Origin: an uncultured Halioglobus sp. | GTDB taxonomy: Bacteria; Pseudomonadota; Gammaproteobacteria; Pseudomonadales; Halieaceae | Assembly: GCA_905480565.1 (NCBI GenBank) | Contig: CAJQQW010000371.1 | Location: 1 to 7,827, forward strand | Reading direction: 5' to 3' | Length of the DNA stretch: 7,827 nucleotides | Shown: positions 6,888 through 7,827 of the stretch, in pieces | How positions within the stretch are numbered: the stretch's first letter is position 1 | How the letters are laid out: every line of letters starts with the position of its first letter | Notes under the pieces: model-generated | Database searches by the model: none | What the model was told of the DNA's origin: nothing | What the model saw: only the letters and a program-made list of their open reading frames with translations | Translations under genes and position numbers: made by a program

Positions 6888-7827
6888 TCAGCGAACTCGA
6901 CCGGTTCCACCGTAACCTTTCAAATTGGCCTTTTTCATCACCGAGTCGTACTGGTGCGACATCAGGTGACTTTGCACCTGGGCCATGAAGTCCATAACCA
7001 CGACCACCACGATCAACAGCGAGGTTCCACCCAGATAGAACGGCACATTCCACATGACCACCAGAAACTGGGGCATCAAACACACCAGAGCTATATATGC
7101 TGAACCAAACACGGTGAGGCGAGTTAGAACACCATCAATGTATTCCGCTGTCTTTTCACCTGGCCGTATCCCGGGAACAAATGCACCTGAGCGCTTGAGA
7201 TTGTCCGCCACTTCTGAAGGATTAAACATCAGGGCTGTGTAAAAGAAACAGAAAAACACAATGAATACAGTAAACAACAATATGTTCAGCGGCTGGCCGG
7301 GGCCAATCGCAACGGCCAAATCCTGCAACCAGTCAGCGGAATCAGCCGAACCAAACCACTGAGCGATGGAGGCGGGAAACAGCAGAATGCTGCTGGCAAA
7401 AATGGCGGGGATAACACCTGCCATATTCACTTTCAGGGGCAGATGCGAACTCTGCGCCTGGTACATTTTGCGTCCCTGCTGTCGCTTGGCGTAATTCACA
7501 GTAATACGCCGCTGGCCACGCTCTATAAATACGATCATATAAATGACGGCAATCGCCAAGGTTAAAATCAGAAGCAGGATAAGAATATTCAGCTCACCCT
7601 GCCGGGCTTGTTCCAGTGACTGGCCAATAGCCGCGGGCAAGCCAGCTACAATACCGGCAAATATCAACATGGATATTCCATTGCCGACGCCCTTCTCCGT
7701 AATCTGCTCACCCAGCCACATCATAAAGACAGCGCCCGTCACCAATGAAGTGATTGCGATTACATAAAACGTAATGGACGGATCGTAAGCCATGCCCTGT
7801 TTGGCCATACCCACTGTCATGCCGGTC
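6888..7827 (-). CDS. secY: Protein translocase channel subunit SecY (partial, C-terminal part)
   Basis: SecY is the pore of the SecYEG translocon in the inner membrane; it exports unfolded proteins with SecA and inserts membrane proteins with the ribosome. The visible 313 codons or so correspond to E. coli TM4 through TM10 and the C-terminus; the first 130 or so residues lie beyond the right edge. Recognisable parts are the TM4-TM5 stretch with [16 protein letters not shown], the TM6-TM7 cytoplasmic loop [19 protein letters not shown]7 [15 protein letters not shown], the TM8-TM9 loop [19 protein letters not shown], whose Arg in PGIRPGE is the E. coli R357 equivalent needed for SecA-driven export, and TM10 [20 protein letters not shown]. 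The C-terminus ends [15 protein letters not shown], a few residues longer than E. coli. The frame is open to the window edge with no interruption. Confidence 0.97.
   Translation of the reverse strand, partial: TGMTVGMAKQGMAYDPSITFYVIAITSLVTGAVFMMWLGEQITEKGVGNGISMLIFAGIVAGLPAAIGQSLEQARQGELNILILLLILTLAIAVIYMIVFIERGQRRITVNYAKRQQGRKMYQAQSSHLPLKVNMAGVIPAIFASSILLFPASIAQWFGSADSADWLQDLAVAIGPGQPLNILLFTVFIVFFCFFYTALMFNPSEVADNLKRSGAFVPGIRPGEKTAEYIDGVLTRLTVFGSAYIALVCLMPQFLVVMWNVPFYLGGTSLLIVVVVVMDFMAQVQSHLMSHQYDSVMKKANLKGYGGTGRVR

Noticed and set aside
1..7827. CRISPR array, tRNA or rRNA gene, insertion sequence, phage or defence genes
   Set aside because: No direct repeat series, cloverleaf, transposase or terminal repeat was seen. 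Coding density and gene order are those of a conserved core region, so no new multi-gene system is claimed.

Overview
The window is a core-genome segment of a gammaproteobacterium. Several proteins (UvrA, RpoA, S4, S11, S13, SecY) read very close to the Escherichia coli and Pseudomonas versions as I remember them. An MFS gene divergent from uvrA, with uvrA near the rplQ end of the alpha operon, resembles pseudomonads and related marine groups such as Cellvibrio or Halieaceae. That placement is from memory, not from a search.

Layout, left to right. 1-342 (minus): the N-terminal part of a YajR-like MFS transporter that runs off the left edge. 343-576: a 234-bp divergent intergenic region with a sigma70-like promoter for uvrA and an imperfect inverted repeat nearer the transporter. 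577-3429 (plus): complete uvrA, the damage-recognition ATPase of nucleotide excision repair. 3430-3649: a 220-bp convergent gap with a good intrinsic terminator for the leftward ribosomal operon and no convincing terminator for uvrA. 3650-6609 (minus; transcribed right to left): the whole alpha operon in the standard order rpsM-rpsK-rpsD-rpoA-rplQ. 6610-6733: the leader of that operon, with a strong sigma70-like promoter and a nested stem-loop where S4 autoregulation would be expected. 6734-6850 (minus): rpmJ, only 38 codons. 6888-7827 (minus): the C-terminal 70 percent or so of secY, cut by the right edge. rpmJ and secY are the tail of the spc operon.

The leftward genes make 30S proteins (S13, S11, S4), 50S proteins (L36, L17), the RNA polymerase alpha subunit and the SecY translocon channel, so ribosome, transcription and secretion capacity are produced together. 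In E. coli, S4 represses the alpha operon by binding its mRNA leader. The promoter and leader here fit that scheme, although the S4 site itself cannot be proven by eye.

I found no mobile element, CRISPR array, tRNA, phage gene or new multi-gene system. The most interesting signals are regulatory. A terminator-like hairpin with a U-tract overlaps the rpsM stop codon inside the alpha operon, in an unusually long rpsM-rpsK spacer, and the rpsM leader is structured. Lesser oddities are a Ser-Glu repeat in the RpoA linker, an acidic L17 tail and a basic UvrA tail.
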